Assembly: GCF_036906915.1 (NCBI RefSeq)
Contig: NZ_JBAKHX010000034.1
Coordinates: 18,532 to 82,531 of the forward strand
DNA: 64,000 bases
DNA from: Phytohabitans sp036906915
Lineage (GTDB): Bacteria; Actinomycetota; Actinomycetes; Mycobacteriales; Micromonosporaceae
Reading direction: 5' to 3'
Every line of letters starts with the position of its first letter. Position 1 is the stretch's first letter. A program made the translations under genes and the position numbers. This document shows positions 1 to 7,968 of this stretch, piece by piece. The notes beneath the pieces are model-generated. The model was given only the letters and a program-made list of their open reading frames with translations, did not search any database and was not told the origin of the DNA.

Positions 1-186
1 ATCGCGTTAGGCCCGGCGCGCGGTTCGCTGTCGGTCCAGATGGCCCACGAGCCACGCGACGGCGACCAGGTGGTCGACGCCGACGGCGCCCGGCTTTTCC
101 TGGACTGGGCGGCCGCGCGGATCCTCGACGGCAGCAAGCTGGACGCGTCGGTGCGTGACGGCAGCGTGCGATTCGCAATCTTGTAA
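1..186 (+). CDS. HesB/IscA-like protein, C-terminal part (gene starts before the window)
   Basis: The first 61 codons of the window are open and end in TAA at 184-186. The peptide has the pattern of actinobacterial HesB/IscA-fold proteins: a strand, then GDQVVDADGARLFLD, then a short helix and a final strand ending VRFAIL. Classical IscA scaffolds carry a C-terminal Cys-Gly-Cys for Fe-S cluster binding. None is present here, so a cluster-carrier role is doubtful; many actinobacterial members lack these cysteines. The N-terminal half lies outside the window, so length and start cannot be judged. Confidence 0.7.
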   Translation: MALGPARGSLSVQMAHEPRDGDQVVDADGARLFLDWAAARILDGSKLDASVRDGSVRFAIL

Positions 187-243
187 TGGGGCACTGCCGC
201 GGGTCGAACCCTCGGTCGGTCGTCGAGCCCATATCATCCAAGG

Positions 244-735
244 TCAGACTGCGCCGTCCCGGTCGGCGATCATCCGATAAGCGCGGGTACAGCCCTCGAC
301 CAGGAGCGCAGTGGTCAAATGCGCAACGCCCGCCCGTGCGGCGCCGCTCTGATGCGCCAGGTAGTCGGCGACCATCACCACCCGGCACAGTCCTCGGGTC
401 AGTGAACGTCGACCGGCCACGCGCGCCGGCGTCGCGCCGACGCTGGCCAGGTCACGCAGTACCTCAGCGGTGTCGAGGCCGCAATGCCGCAGGATCGCGA
501 CGGCGCGTTCGGTGTGACAGGCGGCCCACATCAGGTCGTCCGTACCGGTACGCAGGCGGCCCATGGCACCGGCACGCCGCGCAGCCAGGTCGACCATTGC
601 CTTGGCGGGACGATCGAGCAGGCGGGTGAGCCGCGGATCGAGAAGATCGCTTCGGCTGCCAGCGGCCAACAGCCGGCCGTACAGCCCGTCACCGACGTGC
701 TCGGCATCCGGGTCGTAGCCGCCCGGACCGGTCAC
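244..735 (-). CDS. Clp N-terminal-domain-like protein
   Basis: The 163-residue soluble protein has no signal peptide or membrane segment. Its middle (about residues 40-95) contains RTGTDDLMWAACHTERAVA followed by ILRHCGLDTAEVLRDL, which resembles the Clp repeat (GTEHLLLAL...LLRSLGVD) found in ClpA/ClpC N-domains and in free-standing actinobacterial Clp-R proteins. A second, weaker repeat (AGVAHLTTALL) lies near the C-terminus. It overlaps the upstream STAS gene by ATGA (732-735), so the two are probably co-translated. A peptide-binding or adaptor role is inferred from the fold only; no ATPase domain is present. Confidence 0.6.
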   Translation of the reverse strand: MTGPGGYDPDAEHVGDGLYGRLLAAGSRSDLLDPRLTRLLDRPAKAMVDLAARRAGAMGRLRTGTDDLMWAACHTERAVAILRHCGLDTAEVLRDLASVGATPARVAGRRSLTRGLCRVVMVADYLAHQSGAARAGVAHLTTALLVEGCTRAYRMIADRDGAV

Positions 736-1049
736 CCGTCCAGCAACCCGGTCAGACCGTGCCGCCGCAACTCATTCCGCACCATCGGGTGTGGATCGAC
801 CAGAACCAGGCTGGCCTCGCGGTCAGCGGCCGCATCGCACCCGGAACGTAGCGCCCCCAGACCGGCCTCGTCGATGGCCGGTACGGCACTGAGGTCGACG
901 ACGATACGACGTGGTCGGGTCGCCGCCAGCACGGCGGTGATCCGGTCCCGCAGCATGTACGCGTTGTCCGACACGATCTCGCCCTGCGGTTCCACCGCAA
1001 TCGTCATCGTGGGATCGGGCGTCCGGTGTGTGGTGATCACGAGTGTCAT
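732..1049 (-). CDS. STAS-domain protein (anti-sigma antagonist-like), phosphosite replaced
   Basis: The 105 residues correspond to one STAS domain. The core strand and loop read RIVVDLSAVPAIDEAGLGAL, matching the SpoIIAA-type pattern hhDhSxhxxhDSxGL. In SpoIIAA/RsbV the serine after the aspartate is phosphorylated by the cognate anti-sigma kinase; here that position is Glu. The protein therefore cannot be switched at the usual residue and may mimic either state. No anti-sigma kinase gene is adjacent. It is the first gene of a two-gene minus-strand unit with the Clp-N-like gene. Confidence 0.75.
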   Translation of the reverse strand: MTLVITTHRTPDPTMTIAVEPQGEIVSDNAYMLRDRITAVLAATRPRRIVVDLSAVPAIDEAGLGALRSGCDAAADREASLVLVDPHPMVRNELRRHGLTGLLDG

Positions 1050-1443
1050 CGCATCTCCGTCCGGGTCTGAGGCCCAGCCGCGCCGCAGGCCTCGCCAACC
1101 CGACCAGACTCAACGGCGGATTTGGCGATCATCATGCGGATGTACAGCGGTTGTGTGACGGTTTCGCCGACGCCGGACGTGCCGCAGTCTCCGCGCATGA
1201 CGGTGGCCCTGCGGTTACCGCGCCCCAAACGGCGCTACCCGCTCGCGCGCGTTTGAGGTGCGCGGTCACGGGTAGCCGCGCCGAAAGCGATTCTCGCGGC
1301 GTTCAGGAGATGGGCGGCAAACCCGTGACAGTGACTCTCCGGCTGGGAAGGATCGCCGGCCATGCCGTCGGTTGGCCTCGTGACGCTCGACCGGGTCCGC
1401 CAGGTCGCGGTCGAGTTCCGCGGCCAGACGACAAGGAGCAGAG
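1050..1443. other. Divergent intergenic region, 394 bp
   Basis: This separates the STAS gene (minus) from the lipoprotein gene (plus) and should hold both promoters. An inverted repeat GCTACCCG (1234-1241) / CGGGTAGC (1269-1276) with a 27-nt loop is visible. No convincing coding sequence or -35/-10 pair was found. The ribosome binding site AAGGAG lies just before the ATG at 1444. Confidence 0.4.
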
Positions 1444-2115
1444 ATGAGAATCATGGTCACGGCGCTCACACTGACCGCGATGGCACTGACCGCGGCAGCG
1501 TGCGGTGACGACGAGCCAGCACAGCCCGAGCCGGGCGGCGACGCCAACGCCAGCCCCACGCCCGGCGGCCCGTTCGCCTCCTGTCTGGTGGGCGACTGGC
1601 GCAGCACCGGCGTCGAGGGCCGCGCGGGCGGTGACGTGGCCAGCGCGACCATCCAGGGCGGTGGCGGGGTCGCCGTCACCATCCAGGACAGTGGCGAGGT
1701 CCGCGCCGACTTCCGCGACATGCGGCCGATCACGTTCACGGCTCGACTCGGCGACGCCGACCTACAGGGCGAGTTCAGCTATGCCGGTGAGGCCAGCGGT
1801 ACATTCCGCACCGAGACGGTGACGCCCGGCGGCACCGCTCCGGCGTCCGGGTTCGGCGTCTGGGAGCCGGTCGGGCCGGTGGACTGGGAGGCGGTACGCC
1901 TCACGCTGCGCCTCACCGATCCCGCCGACGCAACCCTGCTGGACAACGCGCCCGTCGGCGACTATCTGGGCGAGGCCGCGGAACGCACCGGCGACATCGT
2001 CGACACCGATCCGGTACTCGGCGAGGGCGGCTATGAGTGCCGCGGCGACACCATCGTCCTGCGGCCGGACGAGGACGAAGAGGGCGGGATCACCTGGGCC
2101 CTCGCCCGTGCTTGA
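1444..2115 (+). CDS. Putative lipoprotein of unknown function
   Basis: The 223-residue product starts with a short signal sequence and a lipobox-like LTAAAC, placing the lipidated Cys at residue 20. An acidic, Pro/Gly-rich tether (GDDEPAQPEPGGDANASPTP) follows. The remainder is predicted beta-rich, with repeated Gly/Asp turns and one pair-forming Cys candidate near residue 40 (SCLVGDW) and another near the C-terminus (YECRG). The start is supported by AAGGAG 8 nt upstream of ATG. It would be anchored on the outer face of the membrane. I do not recognise the globular domain. Confidence 0.7.
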   Translation: MRIMVTALTLTAMALTAAACGDDEPAQPEPGGDANASPTPGGPFASCLVGDWRSTGVEGRAGGDVASATIQGGGGVAVTIQDSGEVRADFRDMRPITFTARLGDADLQGEFSYAGEASGTFRTETVTPGGTAPASGFGVWEPVGPVDWEAVRLTLRLTDPADATLLDNAPVGDYLGEAAERTGDIVDTDPVLGEGGYECRGDTIVLRPDEDEEGGITWALARA

Positions 2116-2318
2116 GTCCTTCATCGGCTCGCTGGCCCTGGGTCGTGACCGTCTCCGGGTCGCCCAAAGCAGCTGGGTCGTTCATCGTGGCCCCTTGTCG
2201 TCGCGTTCGGCCGTATGCCGTTGGTCAGTATCTTTCTCGGGTGGCTCACCGCGGCCAGCGGCATCGTCTGGTACGGCCATCGGCTCGATCGCCCGCCGCG
2301 CGGACGCCGGTGACGCCG

Positions 2319-3404
2319 CTACCCGCCGCGGGCCTGGTCCGGCGGGCGGGCCTCGCCGATCAGCGTGCTGCCGGCCTTGTAGACGACCGCGGTCAGCGGC
2401 ACGGCGACAAGCGCGCCGGCAATCCCCGCGCTCAACGTGCCGGCGGTCACCGCGACCAGTACCACCGCGGGATGCAGGCGCAGCGAGCGACCCATGATCA
2501 ACGGTTCGAGGAGGTTGCCCTCGGCCTGCTGGACCGCGATCACCGCCGCCAGCGTGAGCAGCGCGTCGACGGGTCCGTTGCTGGCCAGCGCGACCAGCGC
2601 GGCCAGCACCCCGGCAACGGTCGCGCCGACGATAGGCACGAAGGCAGCCAGGAACGTCACCAAGGCGAGCGGCAATGCGAACGGGACCCCGATGACGACC
2701 AACGCGATGCCGATACCGACCGCGTCCACGGCGGCGATCACGACCGTGCCGCGGGCGTACTGGCCGAGCGTCCGCCACGCCTCACGGGCGGCGGCAGCCG
2801 CCCGTGGCCGGCTGCCCTCCGGGACCTGCGACACCAGCCACCGGGCGATGCCGGGACCGTCCTTGAGCAGGAAGAACACGAGCACCAAGGCGAGCAGTGC
2901 GGCCGCCAGAAATTCGATGACAGTGGGTGCGAAGGTGGCCGGGCTGGCGACCGCGTCCCGCGCGTACTCGGCGGCCTGCCGCTCGACTTCGTCCAACCGT
3001 TCGGCGCTGATGCCCAGCGGGCCGGTGACGAGCCAGTCCCGGGTGCGGGTCCAGCCCCGTTCGAGCTGGCCCGGCAAATCAGCTAATTGCGGCGCGAGCG
3101 CCTGCCACATCAGGATGCCGGCGCCTGGCAACAGGCCCGGCAAGGCCAACGCGCCGCCGAGCGCGGCCAATGGTCGCGGCACCCGCAAACGGTCGAGCAC
3201 AGCCACGAGCGGTTCGAGCAGCGCCGTGAGCAGCAGGGCGGCCACCACCGCCAGCGTGAGGGGCGCGAGCGCGGCCGCCAGCCGCAGCGCCAGGTAGGCG
3301 GTGGCCGCCACCAGCAGGACGCAGGCGCTGCTGACCGCCGCGTACCGCAGCGGCCACGGTATGGCCCGCCACACCGCCGGCGACCTGTCCGGGACGTCGC
3401 TCAT
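2319..3404 (-). CDS. AI-2E family (PerM-like) transporter
   Basis: The 361-residue polytopic protein shows the AI-2E/UPF0118 layout: two N-terminal membrane segments, a third after a short loop, a soluble amphipathic region (about 130-185), then a C-terminal bundle containing FFLLKDGPGIARWL and AAFVPIVGATVAGVLAAL and the conserved late segment NLLEPLIMGRSLRLHP. Family members include the AI-2 exporter TqsA and Na+/H+ exchangers, so the substrate is not predictable. ATG at 3404 is chosen because the longer open frame upstream encodes only low-complexity Arg/Pro residues; the ribosome site is weak. Confidence 0.85.
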   Translation of the reverse strand: MSDVPDRSPAVWRAIPWPLRYAAVSSACVLLVAATAYLALRLAAALAPLTLAVVAALLLTALLEPLVAVLDRLRVPRPLAALGGALALPGLLPGAGILMWQALAPQLADLPGQLERGWTRTRDWLVTGPLGISAERLDEVERQAAEYARDAVASPATFAPTVIEFLAAALLALVLVFFLLKDGPGIARWLVSQVPEGSRPRAAAAAREAWRTLGQYARGTVVIAAVDAVGIGIALVVIGVPFALPLALVTFLAAFVPIVGATVAGVLAALVALASNGPVDALLTLAAVIAVQQAEGNLLEPLIMGRSLRLHPAVVLVAVTAGTLSAGIAGALVAVPLTAVVYKAGSTLIGEARPPDQARGG

Positions 3405-3441
3405 GGCGGTCGCGTACCCGAATGGGGCGGGCGCACACCGG

Positions 3442-3591
3442 TCACCGGCCTTGCCTACGGCGCAGCAGCGGCAGCCCGAACCAGGTCGCCGCGGCGAGCA
3501 CCGCGACACCTGCCCCCGCCAGGGTCGCCGTCGGTCGGCTCGTCCAACCGGCGGTCTTCGGTGCGTTGACGACTGGTGTCTGGCACGTCAT
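3442..3591 (-). CDS. Small single-span membrane protein
   Basis: A 49-residue product with one hydrophobic segment (about residues 23-42) followed by a basic RRRQGR tail, so the N-terminus is probably outside and the C-terminus inside. Its ATG overlaps the stop of the SPW-repeat gene as ATGA (3588-3591), an arrangement typical of translational coupling; this is the main argument that it is real. It may be a small partner of the SPW-repeat protein. No family was recognised. Confidence 0.5.
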   Translation of the reverse strand: MTCQTPVVNAPKTAGWTSRPTATLAGAGVAVLAAATWFGLPLLRRRQGR

Positions 3592-4067
3592 TCTGACTGG
3601 TCGGCGGACAGCATCCGACGGCTGATACGCCAGCTCACCATCGCCAGCACGATCACCAGCAGACCGACCAGGATGTCGTTCCACGTGGCTCGGGGCGAGT
3701 CGGTGCCGTCGTTGTACCCCAGAACGAACGGCGCCGCGATCAACCAGCCGCCGAGAACCACGTTGATCAGGCTCAACTGTGCGCTGATCAACGGGACGAT
3801 CATCCTGACCAGCGCGAGCAAGGCGATAGCGACGCCGATCACCGTGTCGTTCCACCGGCCGTTGAAACCCTCCCCGGTGGCGCGGTAGTCCAGGGCGAAC
3901 GGAGCGATCACTAGCCAGACACCGGCCAGGAACACCACCGAGCTCGGCAGGATGGCCATCACTGGTTCAGGAGTCAGGGAAGGGCGGCCAGCTCCGGCGT
4001 CGCCGTACGGCATGGAGGCACGCAGGCGCTCGATGTCTGGGCGGGTGCGTCCTTTGGCGGGCCTCAT
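3588..4067 (-). CDS. SPW-repeat membrane protein
   Basis: The 159-residue product has a cytoplasmic-looking basic N-terminus and four membrane segments arranged as two SPW-type repeats. Each repeat carries Trp...Ile-Ala(-Ala)-Pro-Phe...Tyr and a Trp-Asn-Asp turn (FNGRWNDTVIG and RATWNDILVG). The function of SPW-repeat proteins is not established. ATG at 4067 is preferred over the GTG three codons upstream because GGAGG then sits 8 nt before the start; the GTG would abut the Shine-Dalgarno sequence. It is the first gene of a two-gene unit. Confidence 0.8.
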   Translation of the reverse strand: MRPAKGRTRPDIERLRASMPYGDAGAGRPSLTPEPVMAILPSSVVFLAGVWLVIAPFALDYRATGEGFNGRWNDTVIGVAIALLALVRMIVPLISAQLSLINVVLGGWLIAAPFVLGYNDGTDSPRATWNDILVGLLVIVLAMVSWRISRRMLSADQSE

Positions 4068-4208
4068 CACGGACACCTCCGATGCGATCGAACGAATCCC
4101 TTTTTCACCCCCCGGGGGGGAAGGAAGCGGGGGGAGGACCTGGCGGCTACCCCATCCGGAGCACGCCGAAACCGCCCGAGAACGCCGGCGGGCAGCCGCC
4201 AGGTCTGG

Positions 4209-4670
4209 TCAGTCAGCCAGCATCCCGCCGGTCAACGCCTGCCAGGTCAGAGGAGCGACGATGCCGTCGACGGGGAAGGCGGGCACTGCCCGCGCGACAC
4301 CTTCCTGGAACATGCGGACCGCTGCGTCCGTCTGTGGTCCGAAGATTCCGTCGACTTCGACCTCGAGGTCAGGGTTACCGGCCTCGACGCGGATAGCCAG
4401 CTCCTCCTGGACCGCGCGGACCGCGTCGCCCCTGCTGCCCTGTGCAACTTGGACGATGATGGCCGCCCAGGTGTTCGGGCCGACGATACCGTCGACCACG
4501 AGGGACCTGTCCTTCTGGAAGTCGCGTACGGCGCCGTCGGTCAACGGGCCGAAGACGCCGTCGACCGCCAGCTCATACCTGTTCTCGCGAAGCAGGTGCT
4601 GCACATCGCGGACCGCCTGCCCGCGGTCACCTTCCCGGACGAGAGGCCACGGCCTCAGTTCGTTCGTCAC
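4209..4670 (-). CDS. Tandem peptidoglycan-binding (PG_binding_1) domain protein
   Basis: Two PG_binding_1 modules occupy almost the whole 153-residue protein: VREGDRGQAVRDVQHLL...VDGVFGPLTDGAVRDFQ and GSRGDAVRAVQEEL...VDGIFGPQTDAAVRMFQ. Each ends in a conserved hydrophobic VDGIVGPNTW-type strand. There is no catalytic domain and no clear signal peptide, so export would need a non-classical route, or the true start lies upstream. GTG at 4670 is chosen because GGAAGG lies about 9 nt upstream and the modules begin immediately; the frame stays open to a TTG at 4760. Cell-wall binding is inferred from the domain. Confidence 0.8.
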   Translation of the reverse strand: MTNELRPWPLVREGDRGQAVRDVQHLLRENRYELAVDGVFGPLTDGAVRDFQKDRSLVVDGIVGPNTWAAIIVQVAQGSRGDAVRAVQEELAIRVEAGNPDLEVEVDGIFGPQTDAAVRMFQEGVARAVPAFPVDGIVAPLTWQALTGGMLAD

Positions 4671-4822
4671 GTTAACCTGCCTTCCGGTTGTGATGGATTG
4701 CGACATCGCCGACTGTGGGGACGCCATTTCCGGACCGGGCGCGCCGGCTACCCGCGGCAACCGGAGCCAAACACGGCATCACATCCGCTTCGTCACCACT
4801 CGGTAAGGACGCACGTAAGGTG

Positions 4823-5194
4823 TCATCCGTCAAAAGGTGGTAGATGTAAAGGTGTAGGCGCCCGTCGCCCCGCTCCTGTCCACTGGTGGGGTGGCGGGCG
4901 CCTGTCACCGCCTTTCAGCGGCCCCGACCGGGCCGTATCCTGGTCGGGTTTCGACCCGGTCCACGTGAGTGCCCCGCCGCGGACCGGCCGGACGGCAATG
5001 GCGATCCCTGCGGTGTCAACCTGTACGACGCCGGAGATGTCGACCACGATGACGCGAGGAGGAGTGACACGCTCAATCTCCGCCGCGATGGCTCGTAGAA
5101 CGTGCCGGAGGTGCTGTGTTCCAGCGTTCCTCCCAAACACGAGCACCACGGACGGACTCCCGTACGGCTGCCGGTGAGCGATGGACAACCCCAT
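4823..5194 (-). pseudogene. Truncated STAS-domain gene
   Basis: From ATG 5194 (AGGGGACG immediately upstream) the first 65 codons encode half a STAS domain: a first strand SVVLVFGR, a helix LRHVLRAIAAEIERV, the core strand RVIVVDISGVVQVDTAGIA and then ALTW. After that the frame continues through about 50 codons of Arg/Pro-rich sequence with no STAS character, and the last two helices and strand of the fold are missing. The likely explanation is a deletion or frameshift near 4990. The phosphosite position reads D-T-A-G. It may still be transcribed, but a folded product is unlikely. Confidence 0.5.
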
Positions 5195-5614
5195 CGTCCC
5201 CTGTAGACGCTCCGTGCTCCTTAGGCCGGACGAGGACTGCCGGTCATAGGCGGGAGTGGCCGGGGCCGCGGCGAACCGCCGCGACCCCGCCCGGGATCGC
5301 GTATCGCCTAGCGCAGCAAGCCGATGGCAAACCCGCACGGCGGGCCGCGGCGGCCGCAGCCGCATCACCCCCGGCCACCGCGGCATGCTTCCCCAGTTGC
5401 GGTCCCAGCTTCGTGCCGTCCTATGACGCGTTGTCCGCGGACATATGACAGTTCGATGACAACTTCGGCGTTCGAGCGGTTCAGCAGCCCAGGTCGCGAC
5501 GGCAACGAACGACTTGGTCAGACTGGCGATCTCGACCGCCCCCGTCGTGGGCGTCCACATGAGACTCCCCAGGTCCAGCGGCCGCCTCGGCCGCCGGAGC
5601 CGCGAGCCGCCCGG
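5195..5614. other. Non-coding stretch of about 420 bp
   Basis: No convincing gene on either strand. The minus strand is open and contains a short peptide EIASLTKSFVA (about 5505-5540) that could be a relic of a serine hydrolase SxxK motif or of a HAMP-kinase linker, but the surrounding sequence supports neither. The region separates the truncated STAS gene from the DUF2975 promoter. Confidence 0.35.
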
Positions 5615-5664
5615 TTGACAACAGAGGAGTTCTTATCGACTATCAATATATCGGTATTCGATAA
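5615..5664 (+). promoter_or_regulatory. Promoter with overlapping palindromic operator upstream of the DUF2975 gene
   Basis: A consensus -35 TTGACA lies at 5615-5620. It is followed by an unusually AT-rich stretch bounded by a perfect inverted repeat TTATCGA (5633-5639) / TCGATAA (5658-5664). Inside are further TATC/GGTA half-repeats. The element covers the -10 region and ends next to a perfect AAGGAGGT ribosome site (5663-5670). This placement is expected for an operator that blocks transcription. No cognate repressor gene is adjacent; DUF2975 genes are often followed by a small XRE regulator, which is missing here. Confidence 0.6.
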
Positions 5665-5676
5665 GGAGGTGGAGGT

Positions 5677-6264
5677 ATGTCGGGCAATCTCCGCGGCGGG
5701 CGCGACTGGTTGCGCGTGGCCGAGACCGCCGTCAGCGTCTTCCTGGGCCTGACCATCGTGTTCGCGCTGTTCGTCGTGGCCGGGGCGGTCCGGCGCAACT
5801 CGGTGCACGTCCCGGTGGACGCGGCAGGCGCCGGCGCGGCAGACACGCCGACGGGCACCACCTTGGTGCAGAACACCCACGTCGATGTTCACGTGACGGC
5901 GGCGACCTGGTGGCAGGCGATCCTGCACGCGGTCACGATCCTGCCGACCCTCGTCGTGGTCATCACGGCGTTGGCGCTGCTGGTGCGGTTGTTGCGGCAC
6001 GCGCGGCGCGGCGATCCTTTCACAGCGGCTACCGTGCGCCGGTTGCGGTGGCTTGGAGGATTCCTGGTGGTCGCTGGCGTAGCCAGCGACGCGGTGGAGT
6101 TCGCCGCCGCTACGCTGCTGGCGCACAGCCTCGAACCGGCCGGCGCCACCGCGCACTACCGGTTCTCCGCGTCGTGGATCCTCGCCGGCGTGGGGCTACT
6201 GGCCGTCGCCGAGCTCGTCAACCGGGGTTACCACATGCGTGCCGAGCTCGACCGGGTGATCTGA
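5677..6264 (+). CDS. DUF2975 family membrane protein
   Basis: The 195-residue product has four predicted membrane segments (about 14-36, 83-103, 125-146, 164-183). The cytoplasmic loop after the second contains LLRHARRGDPFTAATVRRLRWLGGF, the characteristic DUF2975 signature (hG.PF...n.rrLr.lg), here split over residues 104-128. A periplasmic loop of about 45 residues is rich in Val, Thr and His. It starts 6 nt after AAGGAGGT, the strongest ribosome site in the window, so strong expression is expected once the promoter is derepressed. The function of the family is unknown. Confidence 0.8.
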   Translation: MSGNLRGGRDWLRVAETAVSVFLGLTIVFALFVVAGAVRRNSVHVPVDAAGAGAADTPTGTTLVQNTHVDVHVTAATWWQAILHAVTILPTLVVVITALALLVRLLRHARRGDPFTAATVRRLRWLGGFLVVAGVASDAVEFAAATLLAHSLEPAGATAHYRFSASWILAGVGLLAVAELVNRGYHMRAELDRVI

Positions 6265-6535
6265 CATGGTGCGAGCGGCTCGGGGCGGCCAAGCTCGCCG
6301 CACGAGCCGTCACCCGTCCACCGCGTCTCCCCCGACCTAGCCGAACGACTCCTCGCCTGCCGTCGGGCACTCGAGCAGCCCACCACACCGAACCCGGTGA
6401 CCTTGCCGGCGGCCGGCAACGAACGTGGCCGGTTGGTTAGCTGTGTCGGTCCTTGGTTCGGAATCGCTGCATATCATAGGGTTGGGGTTCGAGGGGTTGA
6501 GGGCGTTACTGGCGGATCGGCGACGGGAGAGGTTC

Positions 6536-6778
6536 ATGCGTGCTGCCGATGTCATGGAGACGCCACCCTCCGTGCGGCTGGACGCTGCCTTCCTGCCGGT
6601 GTTGCGGATGGTCTCGCAGCACGGATGGCCGGGCTCGGTCGTCGTCGAGATCGCCAAGCGGGTACCGGTGGCACGCCCCCAGGCGACGGTTGTCGAGGAT
6701 GGCGACACTCTCGGGGTCGTCAGCGCCAATCGCCTGCTCGGGGTGGTGGCGGCCGCGACCGAGGACAGGTCGAGGTGA
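6536..6778 (+). CDS. Small CBS-domain-like protein
   Basis: The 80-residue protein begins MRAADVMETPPSVRLDAAFL, which resembles the start of CBS modules (rV.DVMt.....v..dat). It ends QATVVEDGDTLGVVSANRLL, which matches the second half (hVvD.dGrlvGivs..DLL). Only one CBS-like unit is present, so it would need to dimerise to make a nucleotide-binding pair. GGGAGAGG precedes the ATG. Its stop overlaps the GTG of the PucR gene (GTGA, 6775-6778), so it heads the antiporter operon and could act as a ligand-sensing input to it. That role is inferred from position. Confidence 0.6.
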   Translation: MRAADVMETPPSVRLDAAFLPVLRMVSQHGWPGSVVVEIAKRVPVARPQATVVEDGDTLGVVSANRLLGVVAAATEDRSR

Positions 6779-7968
6779 TCGTTGCCTCCCTGGGTGGCTT
6801 GAGCGCTCGTGGTCCCCTGTCAGCCGACGATCTCGCGGTTCTGGCCGCGAAGGCCAGCGACGACGCGGACCGGGTGCCGGCCGAGTTGCTGAACGGTTAC
6901 CTGCAAACCCTGGTCGAGGTGAGCCAGAGCGGGCGGCGGCTTCACGAGGACGAGTTGGAGCGGTGGCGCGGGATCGGGGCAACGGCGGCCGAGCGCGGCA
7001 TACCGATGCGGGGGTTGATCAATCTTTACCTGGTTGCGACCCGGTTGGCGTGGCCGTTGTTGCCCGGCGTGCGGGGTGCGGCACGTCCGGAGCAGTTGCG
7101 GCTGAGTGGGGAGTCCGTCCTGCGGGCCGCGGACGCGGCCGTTATGACGTTGACGGAAGGTTACGAGGAGGTGCAGCGGTGGGTAGTGCGCCGGGAGGAG
7201 TCGCTGCGCCGTGAATTTATCGATGACCTGCTCGACGGGCGCGACGTCGGGCGGCTGGCCGAGCGTGCCGAGCGGTACGGTCTGCATCTCGGCGGCACCC
7301 ATGTCGTGGCCGCTGCGCGCGCTGCAGAGGCTTTTGTGGACGGAGGGTCGGCGGCGCGACAGGTCGAGTCCGGGCTGCGGTCCCAGTTCGGTCCGCGCGA
7401 CGTTCTGGTGAGCACGAAGGATGGGTTGTTGATCTGCCTGGCGCCGCACGGCCTTGACCTGGTTCCCGAGGAGTTTGTCCGCCAACTCGCCGGGGCCCTC
7501 CGGCCGGACACCTCCTGGAGGGTCGGCATCGGCCAACCCCATTCCGGGCCGGGCGGCGCTGTGCGTTCGTTCGAGCAGGCGCGCAACGCGCTGGACATCG
7601 GTGACCGTCTCGACGTGCCCGAGCGAGTCCTTCGTGCCCGCGACCTGCTCGTGTACCAGGTGCTGCGTCGTGACAGCGCCGCGTTGTTCGAACTGGTCGT
7701 GGAGGTTCTGGAGCCGCTTCGCAAGAGTCGGCTCGGTCCGGGTCCACTGCTCGAGACGCTGTCGGCCTACTTCATGGCCGGAGGGGTTGCCACGGTGGCC
7801 GCTCAGCGCCTGCACATCGGCGTACGGACGGTTACCTACCGACTGCGTCGGGTGAAGGAGCTGACGGGGTACGCCGCCGACGATCCTGCCCAGGCGTTCA
7901 TCTTGCAGGTTGCGGTACTGGGCGCTCGCCTGATTGGTTGGCCCGAGGACGACGGCGGCTTCGCGTGA
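6775..7968 (+). CDS. PucR/CdaR-type regulator with RsbRD-like N-terminus
   Basis: The 397-residue protein has an all-helical N-terminal region (about 1-130) containing LLNGYLQTLVEVSQSG and MRGLINLYLVATRLAWPLL, resembling the RsbRD N-terminal domain found in actinobacterial PucR proteins. The middle (about 160-300) is a GGDEF-like fold, and the C-terminus has the PucR helix-turn-helix GGVATVAAQRLHIGVRTVTY followed by RLRRVKELTG. It starts at GTG inside the CBS gene stop and ends in the GTGA that starts mnhE. A transcription regulator cotranslated with an antiporter operon most likely controls that operon in cis; its effector is unknown. Confidence 0.85.
   Translation: MIVASLGGLSARGPLSADDLAVLAAKASDDADRVPAELLNGYLQTLVEVSQSGRRLHEDELERWRGIGATAAERGIPMRGLINLYLVATRLAWPLLPGVRGAARPEQLRLSGESVLRAADAAVMTLTEGYEEVQRWVVRREESLRREFIDDLLDGRDVGRLAERAERYGLHLGGTHVVAAARAAEAFVDGGSAARQVESGLRSQFGPRDVLVSTKDGLLICLAPHGLDLVPEEFVRQLAGALRPDTSWRVGIGQPHSGPGGAVRSFEQARNALDIGDRLDVPERVLRARDLLVYQVLRRDSAALFELVVEVLEPLRKSRLGPGPLLETLSAYFMAGGVATVAAQRLHIGVRTVTYRLRRVKELTGYAADDPAQAFILQVAVLGARLIGWPEDDGGFA

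Noticed and set aside
5505..5540. Peptide EIASLTKSFVA on the minus strand as a serine hydrolase (SxxK) or HAMP-kinase remnant
   Set aside because: Only about 11 residues match either family, and neither the upstream nor the downstream sequence supports one over the other.
6403..6419. Inverted repeat TTGCCGG/CCGGCAA as the PucR operator
   Set aside because: Seven-base GC arms with a 3-nt loop are too frequent in this DNA to support an operator, and it could equally be a weak terminator of the DUF2975 gene.
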